The notes under the pieces: model-generated
The model's database searches: none
Seen by the model: the letters and a program-made list of their open reading frames with translations, nothing else
Told to the model about the DNA's origin: nothing
Source of the DNA: Stenogyne calaminthoides
Lineage: Eukaryota; Streptophyta; Magnoliopsida; Lamiales; Lamiaceae
Reading direction: 5' to 3'
DNA: 64,000 nt
Assembly: GCA_037126765.1 (NCBI GenBank)
Contig: JBBCBC010000009.1
Span: 29,286,870-29,350,869, forward strand
Program-made: the position numbers and the translations under genes
Shown here: positions 23,882 through 34,632 of the stretch, piece after piece
Layout of the letters: the number at the start of each line of letters is the position of its first letter
Position numbering within the stretch: position 1 is the stretch's first letter

Positions 23882-23943
23882 ATGGCCAACATCAAGTGTC
23901 AGTGCAATGATAGCTCTGTCCTGTAAAAATTTGTAATCGTACA
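23882..23943 (-). pseudogene. Helitron helicase piece between MITE and solo LTR
   Basis: The - strand reads YDYKFLQDRAIIALTLDV, the Helitron helicase segment normally seen as (F)L..RAILAPT. It is continuous with the larger helicase piece to the right once the solo LTR and one gtaca copy are removed. Confidence 0.85.
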
Positions 23944-25272
23944 TGTTGGTCCCGAAAAACCCGATTTAAAACTCGTAAAATCTCAATGGGAGGTGACTTA
24001 TTTTTTTTTTTAAAGTGTGTTATGTAAATTTGCTAAAGTATGTATGACAGTTAATATGAAAGCAAGTAAGAACACAAGTATTTTTATAGTGGTTCAGAGT
24101 CCAACTCCTACATCCACTCTTCCCTTCATGGGGCACCTACTAAACCAACAGATATTTATGGAACTCTCACTCAACGGGACTTATCTTCCTCACGGGATCG
24201 CCTATAGATGTTTAATGAGTTCTCACTCTCACGGGACTTATAGATGTTTAATGAGTTCTCACTCTCTCGGGACTTATCTCCCTCACGGGATTGCCTATTA
24301 ACTACCTTACTTAACCACTAATTCTCTCTCAAGAAAGGGTTTTGGTTTGGTGTTATTTCCAGCTAGGTGAGATTTTCCCTTACATTGTTTTAGCCTTTAA
24401 GCTAAGGTTGGGAAAATCTCTCTAAGCTTATGATATGACATTTATGCTTAGATATAATGAAGAACACTCTTGGGTAAATCTGGATATTTAATGCCCTGTG
24501 TTCTTGAATGGAGATGCTTGAATATTTGACTTTAATCTTCACTTTGCAGCATCCTCCATTATCTTCTTTTGAAGATAGTGCAATGTATTTATAGTGTGGA
24601 TTTGAATATTACCGTTGGAGAGTAATATTCAAATCCATACTAATAAACTTCCAGCTTTTCTTTGTCCTTTTGCACTGTTGTTTACAGCGTTATGTCACAT
24701 CCATATATGTGTTATCTTCTCATTGGCCAGCTGCTTTTGTGTGTCTAACGGATCTGATCAGCTCGCCAGATTACTGTTCATCTCTTCTGATTTTGGTCGC
24801 CTGATCTGGTATGCAGATTTCTGGTCTGCTAAAATCTGGTCTGCTGAAATTTGGTCTGCAGATTTCTGGTCTGGTCTACATCAACACTGCATTAACACAC
24901 TACATCAGTTCAGCATATCAGATCTGTTCAGCACAACAGATCTGATCTGTTCAGCACATCAGATCTGATCTGTTCAGCACAACATATCTGATCTGTTTCT
25001 GCACAGCAGATCAGATTCTGCACAGCAGATCAGACTCTGTACAACAGATCAGATTCTGCACAGCAGATCAGCTACTGCACAACAGATCAGATTCTGCCTG
25101 TTTTCTGATCTAGTCCGAAAATCATCAGTCTCGTCTTATCTTGATCAGTTCCCCCTCAACTTGTTACCTGTAAAATAAAACTAAGTCTAGAAACGCAAGC
25201 TTTCTATACAACTTAGCTTGTCCTATTACAAGGTATTTTGGCATAATAATCAAAACTAAAATTATCCCAACA
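23944..25272 (-). mobile_element. Solo LTR, copia subfamily A, reverse orientation, target duplication gtaca
   Basis: Starts TGTTGGTCCCGAAAAACC and ends AAAATTATCCCAACA, the reverse of the copies at 16508 and 40847. It is flanked by gtaca on both sides (23939-23943, 25273-25277). Removing it plus one gtaca restores the helicase frame, an independent check of the boundaries. Confidence 0.93.
24935..25100 (-). repeat. 20-bp minisatellite inside LTR subfamily A
   Basis: Around six tandem, slightly variable units of cacagcagatcagattctg type, preceded by larger cagcacaacagatctgatct units. In the + oriented solo LTR the matching stretch reads as atcgatgaa-type words instead, part of the CAG-to-CG pattern listed in the findings. 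Confidence 0.8.
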
Positions 25273-26008
25273 GTACATCCTAGATTTAAAATCAGGATAA
25301 ATACAATCAACAATAGAAGCAACTGGATCATCGTCAATATGATAATATCAGAATCATTATCAATTCTTGTCCCTATACTTCCATCACCAACTGATTCAAT
25401 CCATTCAGAAAATAACTCCATTTCATTAATCTCTGGAACATAATCAAATTGCATCAACCTCATATTTCTTGTCAATTTCAAAACAGTGCATGCATTCCAC
25501 AAATAAAATGAATTGATAGTGGCATGTACAATGTCCTGTCTTCTTCCTTTCAGAATGACATGCAAGATCTGTCAAAAATCTCCCCCAAAAACAATTGTCT
25601 TTCCACCCAAATGGTATTTCAGACCGTGATGGATCAGACAACTCCATGATATCTATCAATGATGTATTTAATGCTTCATTACAATGTCTGTGAACCATTG
25701 GGGCTTTATCCCATACCATGAGCTTGCACTTAATCAAAAGTTCAGCGAAGTGACTACCTTGGTTAATGTTACACGTAGAACCCTCCATACAATTGATTGG
25801 AATACAAAACCTAGAATACATTGTACGTCCACCAGGAAGTAAAAGTGATGTTATGCCACTGGATGCTACATTCAAATTCAATGCTATCTCACCATCAGAT
25901 CGCAGTCCAGCAAATAGTGTCCTCCATAAAAAAAAAAAATTCAGTACCTCCATAACCATATACAAAAAACACTTCACCTAAATCTGACAATACCGATCTA
26001 ATTATTTT
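25273..26008 (-). pseudogene. Helitron PIF1-like helicase core, inactive
   Basis: The - strand reads GEVFFVYGYGGT (start of Walker A), then LRSDGEIALNLNVASSGITS, LLLPGGRTMYSRF, KLMVWDKAPM, FGGDF (Walker B-like region), LWNACTVLKLTRNMRL and ELFSEWIESVGDG. These are in the normal order for the Helitron superfamily-1 helicase that unwinds DNA in rolling-circle transposition. Damage: the GK(T) of Walker A is replaced by a codon for E and a 12-base T run that shifts frame. Another shift lies before the FGGDF motif, and TGA stands for the Arg after it. The left and right ends are cut by a solo LTR and the copia composite. Confidence 0.9.
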
Positions 26009-27574
26009 TGTTGGGAAATTTAGAGTTTTGATGAAAGTTCCAAAATACATGTACCAGTCAGACCTGTTAGCTGACTGATATTTTTAAATACCAGTTATAA
26101 GATGACTAGTTGATACTTATTGTATAGAACAACTGATGTATAAGATAGGTCACATATTGAGGGAGAACTCAATATGTATATGTCAGATCTAAAGACCAGC
26201 TGAGAACAAAAGACCAGCTGAAGTCAAAAGGCCAGAAGACAAGGGAAAGACAGAAGATCAGACGATCTGATAAAGTCAGATGATCAGAGTGAAATCATGA
26301 AGCTCAAATTCAGAAGACCTGAAGATCAGGTGACTACCAGAAGATCAGACCAGAAGACCTACATCAGCCGAGTCTGCTAGTTGAGCTAAGACAATCGGCA
26401 CCGTAAGACTCTATCAGTAGACCGATCGGTTTATGGCCCGTCGATCGTCACCACACCGGTGGTAAATCGATGTTTCACCAAGTCATACGTTATTGATCTG
26501 AATAAGAAGAATGTCAACTTTAGTTGGTAGAACAAACACTGAAAAATGTTTTTGTTAACCAATAAGAACAAGACACGTATGAACGGAGCCGACAATACGG
26601 GATTTGGTACTGTTTGGTCAAACGGCTATAAAAGACAACTATCCATGCTTTCGGCCATGCCGCCCCCAAGACGCCACATCAAATCCTACATATCTACCAA
26701 ATATAGCCAGAAATTCAAATTGCTCTCCAACGGCTCTTTGATTTCGGGGTCTATAAATATGGGATTACGTTTAGAGTAAAGACGACGAAAATTATCAAGA
26801 AGCTCATACTATAGCCAAATTTCCGCACGAAGAACACAACCTTGAAGATTATTTTTCTAAGTGTTCATCCCATAGTTCTTAGCACAAAAATCTTATCCTC
26901 TAGTTGTTAGGCTACTTAAATACTAGGATATATTTAAAAGTTGGAACAAACAACAAATCTTACCCAAAACCCAAAGTTAGGTTAAGTTTGTTTAGCAAGA
27001 TTTCAGACTAGGGTTTCTAGTTCTAATTTCTGGGATCGGTTGAGTGAGAGCTCTATAAATATCTGTTGGTGTAATATGTTGGACTAACACAATAATCTAA
27101 GTCCAGTTGGTTAAGTTGGTGCCCCTTGTGATAGGGAAGAGTGGACGTAGGGATCGGTTGTCCCAAACCACTATAAATCTTGTGTGCATTTACGATTGAT
27201 TAACCTGCTTCACACTATTGCACACAACTTAATTAAATATGCATACATATTACGAAGTTAGGATCGTGAGCACCAAGCTTACCGATCGACGGATTGACTC
27301 CATAGTCATCTGATTGAAAAAGCTTCGGAATCTGATTTGTTATAAACTGGTTTTTCACACGGGTATAAATTAGCTTCCGCACAATAAGTTAAACTGATAG
27401 ATACCGAATCGATCCGCCTCAGCGACAAGAAGTTGATATCGATCCAAACCGATTCACTTGCACTTTGATCAGGCAAACTGCAATCACACCTGATCTGCAC
27501 GAAAAAGTTTTCAGGAGTCTATTCACCCCTCCCCTCTAGACTTCTTCCCTCACGAAACCCGTTCGGGACCTACA
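26009..27574 (+). mobile_element. 5' LTR of the copia composite (subfamily B)
   Basis: TGTTGGGAAATTTAGAG ... CGTTCGGGACCTACA, 1566 bp, near-identical over most of its length to 39261-40837. It is preceded by atttt (26004-26008), which recurs after 42440, not after the second LTR. A TATA-like ctataaatatgggatta lies near 26750. Blocks around 26390-26470 and 27275-27300 differ from the second LTR by a CAG/CTG-to-CG pattern. Confidence 0.95.
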
Positions 27575-27576
27575 AG

Positions 27577-27588
27577 TGGTATCAGAGC
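27577..27588 (+). promoter_or_regulatory. Primer-binding site (initiator tRNA-Met type)
   Basis: TGGTATCAGAGC, two bases after the LTR end, is the standard plant copia primer-binding site complementary to the 3' end of initiator Met-tRNA. Confidence 0.93.
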
Positions 27589-27711
27589 AGTGGTTCTACG
27601 GACCACTGGATTTGAATATCATCGGTTCTTGAGGAAGAACCTTTGTGGTCACTTGAACTGATCTTGAAAAACCTTTTTCAAATATCATTTGTTTTCAAAC
27701 TCACGATCCGC

Positions 27712-29280
27712 ATGGATAATACTTCGGGTATGTATCATGATTTGCCTAAATTTTCTATTGATGAGTATGCAGACTGGACGATATACATGAGCAACCATCT
27801 GGTATCAATAAGCAGCAGGATGATGGATGTTCTTGAACGAGGACCCATCATCATCTACTATGACAACCCAGCTGTAGGAGGTGATCCAGAATTTCCAGTT
27901 GGAAGCCTTGTCAGAAAGCTGTACACTCTGGATACGATAGCCAGGCACATAATCATGAAGACCATGGACAAGATAACCAGAGAAAAGATAAAGTATCTCA
28001 AGACAGCCAAACAGATGTGGGATACGCTTGCTGAAATGTGTGTAGGAAATGATATGATTAAAGACAGTAGACTGCAAGCTGAACTGGTGAAATTTGAAAA
28101 ACTTAAGATGCTACCAAATGAAACCATCAATGAGATCGATGGAAGAATCACCATGTCAGTCAACAAGTTAAGGGATCTTGGACGAGAAATGTCAGATAAA
28201 GACATCAATTACAATATCTTGAGATCTCTGACTAAGAAGTGGGATATGAAAGTCACTGTAATAAAGGATTGTCAAGATATTGCTAAGATGAAGCCAAGCA
28301 ACCTGTTCCTGAGTCTTAAAGCTCACGAGTTCGATCTGATCAAAAGAGGGCAAGAAGAACAAGATGAGTCGCCTGCTGAAGCCACAACTGCCACATCAAA
28401 ATCAGTTGCATTCAAAGCAGCCAGCAGCAACTCAAAGTCTACTGAACCTGTTGGAAATATTATAAGCCAAACTGAACAGATTGCTTTGCTAACCAGAAAA
28501 CTTGAAAAATCTAACATCCAACTTGGTAAGTATCGCAGATTTTACAGAGGAAGAGATAGGAGGCCAGCTGACAGATCTCCAGAAAGGACCAGATCTGATG
28601 ATCGTAGAGAAGATTGCAGAGAAGATAAGAAAAGAGATGATCGGTCTGATGAAAGAAGAGACAACAGATCTGAGAGAAGAAACTCAGATTACAATCAGAC
28701 AGGTAAGTCACCTGACAGATTCTATAAACGAAATTACTCACCTGGCAGAAGAAGTTCTGTGGATCGTGGAGCATGTTTTAACTGTGAGAAACCAGGTCAT
28801 TACAGCGCAGATTGCCCGTACCTGACTCCAAAAGAAAGAGAAGACAAGCGGAACAGACGAGAACAAAGATACAGAGACAGAAAAGCCATGGTTGCTGATA
28901 CATCTGAGATAGATGATTCTTATCTACCTTCTGAGGATTCTGGCTACTCATCAGTAGAGGACTTTTGTCTGATAAGCAACGCTGATGATTTTTATCACTA
29001 CGATGATCTGATGTTCTCATCTGATGAAGACATCTGTCTCATGGCTAAGGAGGAAGACCAATCTGAGGTAACCTCTAAACCTTCTGTTCTTTCAGTTTCC
29101 ACACCAACTATGATTAGCACACCTGCTGGAGAGATTGACTTGCAGCTCTATTATGAGCAATTGCTTGATGATCTCTCTAACGCAGTAGACATTTATACGA
29201 TAGTGGAAGCCGAAAACGATAAGCTAAGGATTGAAAATACTCAGCTTGTTAAGGAAAATGCTGTCAGTAAAGCAACTTAA
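27712..29280 (+). CDS. gag: copia Gag (UBN2-type) with zinc knuckle
   Basis: The open frame begins upstream at 27643, but the Gag-like start is Met 27712 (MDNTSGMYHDLPKFS). It reads through to a stop at 29278. The capsid-like UBN2 region includes QMWDTLAEMCVGND and KFEKLKMLPNETINEI. A basic stretch rich in R/D/E (about 28535-28770) precedes one CCHC knuckle, CFNCEKPGHYSADC (about 28774-28815), which binds RNA during particle assembly. An acidic tail follows. The stop at 29278 is followed by more coiled-coil-like coding sequence in the same style, so it may be premature. The length is long for copia Gag but in line with Sirevirus-type elements. Confidence 0.88.
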   Translation: MDNTSGMYHDLPKFSIDEYADWTIYMSNHLVSISSRMMDVLERGPIIIYYDNPAVGGDPEFPVGSLVRKLYTLDTIARHIIMKTMDKITREKIKYLKTAKQMWDTLAEMCVGNDMIKDSRLQAELVKFEKLKMLPNETINEIDGRITMSVNKLRDLGREMSDKDINYNILRSLTKKWDMKVTVIKDCQDIAKMKPSNLFLSLKAHEFDLIKRGQEEQDESPAEATTATSKSVAFKAASSNSKSTEPVGNIISQTEQIALLTRKLEKSNIQLGKYRRFYRGRDRRPADRSPERTRSDDRREDCREDKKRDDRSDERRDNRSERRNSDYNQTGKSPDRFYKRNYSPGRRSSVDRGACFNCEKPGHYSADCPYLTPKEREDKRNRREQRYRDRKAMVADTSEIDDSYLPSEDSGYSSVEDFCLISNADDFYHYDDLMFSSDEDICLMAKEEDQSEVTSKPSVLSVSTPTMISTPAGEIDLQLYYEQLLDDLSNAVDIYTIVEAENDKLRIENTQLVKENAVSKAT

Positions 29281-30254
29281 CTAAAATCAGCTGAAGCTGC
29301 TCAGAAGATAGCTGAAGAACTGAAAGTTCTGAAAGATAATTCTTCTGATCAGGAGAAGTAGATTAAGGAATAGCTAGCTATCAATAAACATCAAGCTGAT
29401 GATTTTAAAATCTTACAAGCTAAGTTTGATGAACTCTTCCGACTACAGAGAGTCTGAAATTAACTGAGGATAGTTTACGTAAGAAAATACAGGTTTTCAC
29501 GAAATCTTCTAAAATCGTTCAGGATATGAACAACTATTTTCGTACGACAACTAATAAGAAGGGTATTGGTTATGAAAACCCTTCTACTTCCTCAAAAGCT
29601 CCGTCTGATTCACTTCAAAAAGGTGTAATCAAACGAGTTTCTGATATAGATACACAAAAAGCAAAATATGTATCCGATAAGGGAAAGAGACCTGCTGAAC
29701 AAGTAAGGCAAGTGCCCAATCAGAAAGGGAACATAAATGGACCCCAACTGATTAAGCATCAGCCGAGGAATCAACAGAAGAACCCAGTTCTTCTGAAGAG
29801 ACCTCAACCTGATCAGCAGATTAGGTATCAGAAAAGACAACATGTCAAAGAGAAATCTAATCTGAAACCTAATCAGGGTCAGCTGCCTAACAAGCAAGCT
29901 AAAGGTAAACTGCTAAGACCATTTATGCCAAAAAGATATGAATCTTTTAATGGTAGCAGTCGTACCTACCCTTACAATCAGAAACCTAGGGCTGCTGCAC
30001 CTGAGACCCACTGGGTTAAAAGAAGACAAACAACAAAGAAAAATCCCAAGTCTTCTGATTCACTCAAGGCTCGCACAAATAATCATACTGATCAGAATGC
30101 ATATGAAGAGATGTATGATTATGTAGATGTTTATGGGAGACAAATCAGACCTTCTGATCTATCTGATTACAATAGAAGTTCCCTGTTTGTATGGATCCCT
30201 AAAACCAACTCTAACCCCACAGGACCCAATCCTAAAGGGGTACCTAAAGCCTGA
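29281..30254 (+). pseudogene. Gag C-terminal / Gag-Pol linker, broken by stops
   Basis: After the Gag stop the reading shows AEAAQKIAEELKVLKD (coiled-coil-like), interrupted by TAG codons near 29358 and 29370. Then an open frame at 29526-30254 runs rich in Q, N, K and P and ends FVWIPKTNSNPTGPNPKG. That closing motif is typical of the stretch just before protease in SIRE-like copia elements. No enzyme motif. Confidence 0.7.
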
Positions 30255-30259
30255 TTTAA

Positions 30260-30834
30260 TTGCAGGTTCACGTGGGTTTGGCCAACAAAGGAGGTGTACA
30301 AGCAACTATCTGGTACATCGATAGTGGATGCTCAAGGCACATGACTGGAAGTAAACATCTCCTTAGCTCTTACACAGAACAAGAAGGCCCGCGTGTACTC
30401 TTTGGTGATGATAACTTTGGTTTTACCAGAGGATTCGAAACCTTAGAGAATGATGATGTACAGGTTACTGGAGTCTCGAATGTCGAAGGTTTAAAGCATA
30501 ATCTGTTATCAGTTTCACAATTCAACGACAACGGATTCAGTGTTGAGTTCTCGACTGATCAGTGTACTATCAAGAATCGAGCTACTCAGCAGATCTTTTT
30601 AACTGGTTCAAGAAAAGGTACGATTTATACAGCAGATTGGAACAGTTGTCCAAGAAATGCATGCCTGATTGTTAAGAGTTCAAAAAGTAGCAGTTGGCTC
30701 TGGCACAAAAGAATGAGTCATCTAAACTTTAAAACTCTTAACAAGATAGCAAGGATGTCTTTGGTTGAGGGTCTTCCGAATGAGGTATTCTCTAAGGATC
30801 AGACATGTGTCGCATGTCGGGGGAAAAACAGTTA
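30260..30834 (+). CDS. pol: copia protease and GAG-pre-integrase zinc region
   Basis: Contains the aspartic protease motif WYIDSGCSRHMTG near its start, then LLSVSQF and, towards the end, SSWLWHKRMSHLNFKTL with CVACRGK, the HHCC-type integrase N-terminal region. It stops at 30832-30834 but overlaps the integrase frame, so a frameshift separates them. Confidence 0.88.
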
Positions 30835-31623
30835 AAGCCTCATTCAAGGGAATCCTCGACCAAAGATCAAAAGAAAGTATTGCAAATCGCTCCATATGGA
30901 CTTATTTGGACCCGATTACACCCGATCGATCTCACGGACTCAAATACACTCGTAATCGTGGATGATTATTCCAAGTTTACATGGGTTGTATTCTTGTATA
31001 AGAAGAATGAGACAACAACAAAGATACCCGAGCTGCTCAAGAAATTACAGAATGAGAAGGGTGTCAGTATAGTGAAAATTAGATCAGATAAAGGTACAAA
31101 ATTTCTAAATTATTTTATTACTGATTTTTGCACTAAGTTTGGTATACAATATGAGACATCAGATGCAAGAACGCCACAACAGAATGGTGTAGCAGAACGG
31201 AGAAACAGAACACTCAAAGAAGCTGCTCGCACCATGTTAGCTGAACATGCAACACCAAGCCGTTTCTGGGTAGAAGCCATCAATACTGCATGCCACACTC
31301 AGAACAGATGCTCTCTGACTAAGGCTCACTACAAAACACCCTATGAACTGTGGAAGGGCAGAAAACCTCGTGTTTCTTACTTCCATGTCTTTGGGTGCAA
31401 GTGTTTCATACACAACAATGGGAAGAGTCAGTTGAAGACTTTTGAGGCCAAGTCAGAGGAGGGTATATTCTTAGGATATTCCTCATCCAGCAAGGCCTTC
31501 AGGGTTTACAACAGGCGAACCCTAGTTGTGGAAGAAACACCTCATGTGGTCTTTGATGAGATATCTTCTGAACAAGAGAAAATCGCCTCGAACAACAAAA
31601 GATGCAGATCAACCGCACTTTGA
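30805..31623 (+). CDS. pol: copia integrase core
   Basis: The D-D-E triad is visible: VDDYSKFTWVVF, IRSDKGTKF and PQQNGVAERRNRTLKEAA. It is followed by the usual LWKGRKP, HVFGCKCFIHN and EGIFLGYSS motifs and the VFDEISSEQ linker. It integrates the cDNA into host DNA. The first 30 codons are shifted relative to the homologous frame in the element at 63.6 kb. The rest is intact over about 240 codons. Confidence 0.88.
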   Translation: MCRMSGEKQLKPHSRESSTKDQKKVLQIAPYGLIWTRLHPIDLTDSNTLVIVDDYSKFTWVVFLYKKNETTTKIPELLKKLQNEKGVSIVKIRSDKGTKFLNYFITDFCTKFGIQYETSDARTPQQNGVAERRNRTLKEAARTMLAEHATPSRFWVEAINTACHTQNRCSLTKAHYKTPYELWKGRKPRVSYFHVFGCKCFIHNNGKSQLKTFEAKSEEGIFLGYSSSSKAFRVYNRRTLVVEETPHVVFDEISSEQEKIASNNKRCRSTAL

Positions 31624-32199
31624 TGCACGTAAAATGGATCGCCTAAGTATCAAGGAAAAAGGATCGTAACACGTAATGTGTATATTCCGAACTTGATCTT
31701 GCTGATTCACTAGGTCAATCAGACCCTAAGGTACGTACAACTGTTAATAAAGAAGTTCGGCATACCGTGAGAAAATATCAACCGAACCATCCGGTTCGGG
31801 GGACACTGAAGTTCCTACAGATGCATTATCATCGAAAAAATGATGAGTCCAACATCACCGAGACTTGTCCATGTCAAGTGGATCATAATTACGCACCACT
31901 CCCCAATCACTAGTAATGAACTACTATCAGAAGAGGATGATGTTCTCCAAACTGATGCAAATTAGAAAAGAAGGACCTGGGTAACCAGTCATCTAACTGA
32001 TCTGATCATCGGAGACCCATCTGATAGAGTTAAAACTAGACATCAGATTGGTTAAAGTGCCATGTATTGTTGTTATCTGTCTTTGAAGGAACCAACCGAA
32101 GTAGAAGAAGCTCTACAAGATGCAAACTTGATTCTAGCCATGCAAGAGGAACTGAACAGTTTGAGAGGAATCGAGTTTGAAATCAGTGGACGCACCAAC
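31624..32199 (+). pseudogene. Integrase-RT linker, scrambled
   Basis: Aligns in order with 62604-62900 of the reverse element (tgatgagtccaacatc; attactagtgatt-like words; tctgatagagt), but with many small indels and C/G changes. No long frame. Confidence 0.6.
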
Positions 32200-33672
32200 C
32201 CATCAAGATGTGATTGGCACAAAGTGGGTATTTAAGAACAAGAGAGATGAGAATAATGTCATAACCAGAAATAAGGTAAGACTTGTTGCTAAGGGGTATT
32301 CACAATCAGAAGGAATTGATTATGATAAGACCTTTGCACCCGCCGCCGTCTGAAGCCATTCGTTTGTTTTCTTCGCATATCTTTGCCCACATAGGGTTTA
32401 TTGTGTATCGATGGATGTTAAGAGTGCATTCTTAAACGGGGTACTAGCCGAGGAAGTTTATGTTGAACAACCTCCAGGCTTTGAAAAAAACGACCAGGTG
32501 TACCATTTTAGAAAAGCTCTTTATGGCCTGAAACAAGCTCCTCGAGCTTGGTATGATACACTCTCTCAGTTCTTGATAGATGCGGTGGTTTCACTAAAGG
32601 AATAGTGGACATAACCTTATTCGAGAATAGAAGATGGAGAAGATATTACGATGGTTCGATTTATGTGGGCGACATCATCTTCTGGATCTCCCAACAAGTG
32701 TTTATGTGATAAATTCAAAGAAGCTAATGCAAGGAAGTTCGAGATGTCCATGATGGGTCGGATGAATTACTTTTACGGGTCTACAAGTTAAGCAAAGTAC
32801 GTAAGGGATATTCATCTCGCCAAAGTATAAAATACACTAAGAGTTTGTTGGCTAAGTTTGGAGTTCAAAACCGTAAGGAAGCCGAAATTCCTATGATGAC
32901 CGGATTCAAGATGGATCCGAGATGAGAATGGTCGAAAATTAATCGAAAAGAATATAGGGCTCTCATTGGATCTTTACTATACCGACCGCCAAAGAGACCG
33001 GATATCACTTTTTGGCAATGGGGTGTATGTGCGATTTCGTGCAAATCCAATGCAAAGCCACCGAAGAAGCTAAGCGGATTCTTAAGTATCTTAAGGGGAC
33101 AAGAAACCTTAGTTTATTTTACCCATCGATGATAATCTAGAGCTTAGTGGGTATTCGATTACGATTATGGAGGTTGCAGAATTGACAGGAAGTCAACCTC
33201 AGGTACATGTCAGTTTTTAGGTAGTAAACTGATCTCGTGGTTTTCAAAGAAGCAGACATTAGTTGCAACATCTACTACTAAAGCAGAATATATGGTCTGC
33301 AGAAGAAAATTGTTGCTCCCAACCGCTCTCCGCTTAGTCGCCAAATGAGGAGAATAACATTGTGGATAAGAACGTTTATATTCTCGTGATGATAATAGTC
33401 TTTATTACAATCACTTTCGTAATCTTGTTCTACATACAAGATGCAAGCATGTGGATGTCAGACACCATTTTATAAGAGATCATGTTGAAAAGAAGAATAT
33501 CAGAATGGAAAAGATCCATACTGATAAACAAAAAGCTGATATTTTAACCAAGCCACTAGCTGAGATCAGATTCAGAGAATTATGCAATGAGCTATGGCTT
33601 CTGGATTTTGGAGAAAATGCACCAGAAATGTTTGGTGGACTGATCTCCAGAACCAGCTGGTTAAGAGACTAA
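32200..33672 (+). pseudogene. pol: copia reverse transcriptase-RNase H, frameshifted
   Basis: Pieces read in successive frames: WVFKNKRDENNVITRN, SEGIDYDKTFAP, then 32411-32605 with MDVKSAFLNGVLAEEVYVEQ and LYGLKQAPRAWYDTL. The catalytic YVDD segment (about 32660) is corrupted to a G-rich misreading. An RNase H piece (about 33270, TTKAEYM) follows, and 33451-33672 has MDVRHHFIRDHVEKKNI with KADILTKPL. The homologous frame at 61674-62603 is open, so the damage is copy-specific and often falls where CAG/CTG words became CG. Confidence 0.85.
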
Positions 33673-34230
33673 TCAGGTTAAGAGGAATCAGTTGAGTTCG
33701 GTATCTCAACTGATCAGAAGATCAGTCAAGGAACTGATATGAGAAGGCTTTATCAGATTAAAGGAACTGATCAGATTAAAGAATTATCAGATTAAAGGAA
33801 CTGATAAGTTTGGTTGTTTCATACTTTGTAAGTCGATTAAGCTAATGTTCAACAAGCAAGTTACATAAGATTAAAGCTTCAATCGCATAACGAAACAGAA
33901 AATACACAACAATGAAATAATAGAACTTTTCATTAATAAAGACCCGGAGGTCGAATTTACATTACAAGTTACAAGTACAAAAGGACCCGGAGGTCAGTAC
34001 ATAAACCCTAAACCATAAACCCTAAGCCTAACCTAAGAAAGGGAGAGAGAGAGGCTTTAAAGATTTTAGAGCCTGATGCTCTCATTTTCCCCTAACCCTA
34101 AAAAGGGTGTGAGAGGCTTTGAAATAATCCTAAAGCCACCCTCAGAGCTTCGGAGTGAGGAGCGAGGGCGGCATTGAAGGATTTCTAAGCCAGGAGCCCC
34201 TAGTCCTAAAATCAATGCACTCTCCAGCTG
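33673..34230 (+). other. Post-pol noncoding block; 3' end zone of the antisense unit
   Basis: Starts with repeated atcagattaaaggaactgat units (33745-33810). Two copies of gacccggaggtc (33943 and 33985) match, inverted, those at 60607-60706 in the second element. Short ccctaaa words (about 34005-34030) resemble telomere or telo-box motifs but are too few to be an array. Confidence 0.6.
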
Positions 34231-34632
34231 TTAACTGGGACACAAGTGCCAAAGATGTGGTGCAAAGACCACATGGCCACAAGTGTCACATGCAAATATT
34301 GAGTTTGATATACGATGATCAGCTATTGTCTGATCAAGATCAAATACCAAACTCATGTTTTGTATCAGAATGAGTCTGTTGATGATAATTCCGTCATATC
34401 GATAGGCACACAAGGTGCATAAGATTAGGAGAAGTGTCTTCTCATTTGCGATAGCAGATCCGCCGCCTCGGTGGTAGAGAAGCTTGGCAATAATTGTATG
34501 TGTAATCTTCGATGAAGACGAAAGCAGTAATAAGGGACACACATGGTTGATTTGAGAAGCTGAAATCATTTGAAAAGGGTTAAAGGTTTTTGCCGAAAGT
34601 TTCACCGAAAATAAGGGTTCACCGGAATACAT
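34231..34632 (-). CDS. Antisense ORF inside copia element B (unknown function)
   Basis: 133 codons on the strand opposite to gag-pol. From about residue 8 it aligns without gaps to the antisense ORF of the other element (60028-60369). Shared stretches include SASQIN, LLSSSSKI, AKLLYH, GGGSA, ANEK, CTLCAYR and INR, with about 63 of 91 positions identical by hand count. A TATA-like tataaatt lies at 34703-34696 (antisense sense), about 64-71 bp before the ATG. The first residues differ (MYSGEPLF versus MSSLF) and the C-termini diverge. I do not recognise a family. Antisense ORFs between pol and the 3' LTR are known in some plant LTR elements, but I know none with this sequence. Confidence 0.5.
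   Translation of the reverse strand: MYSGEPLFSVKLSAKTFNPFQMISASQINHVCPLLLLSSSSKITHTIIAKLLYHRGGGSAIANEKTLLLILCTLCAYRYDGIIINRLILIQNMSLVFDLDQTIADHRISNSIFACDTCGHVVFAPHLWHLCPS

Noticed and set aside
27805..29020. - strand open frames over gag
   Set aside because: Shadows of the gag frame. No counterpart TATA site or conservation seen, unlike the antisense ORFs at 34231 and 60028.
34005..34035. Telomere-like ccctaaa words
   Set aside because: Only a few imperfect copies. Not an interstitial telomere array, though a telo-box role is possible.
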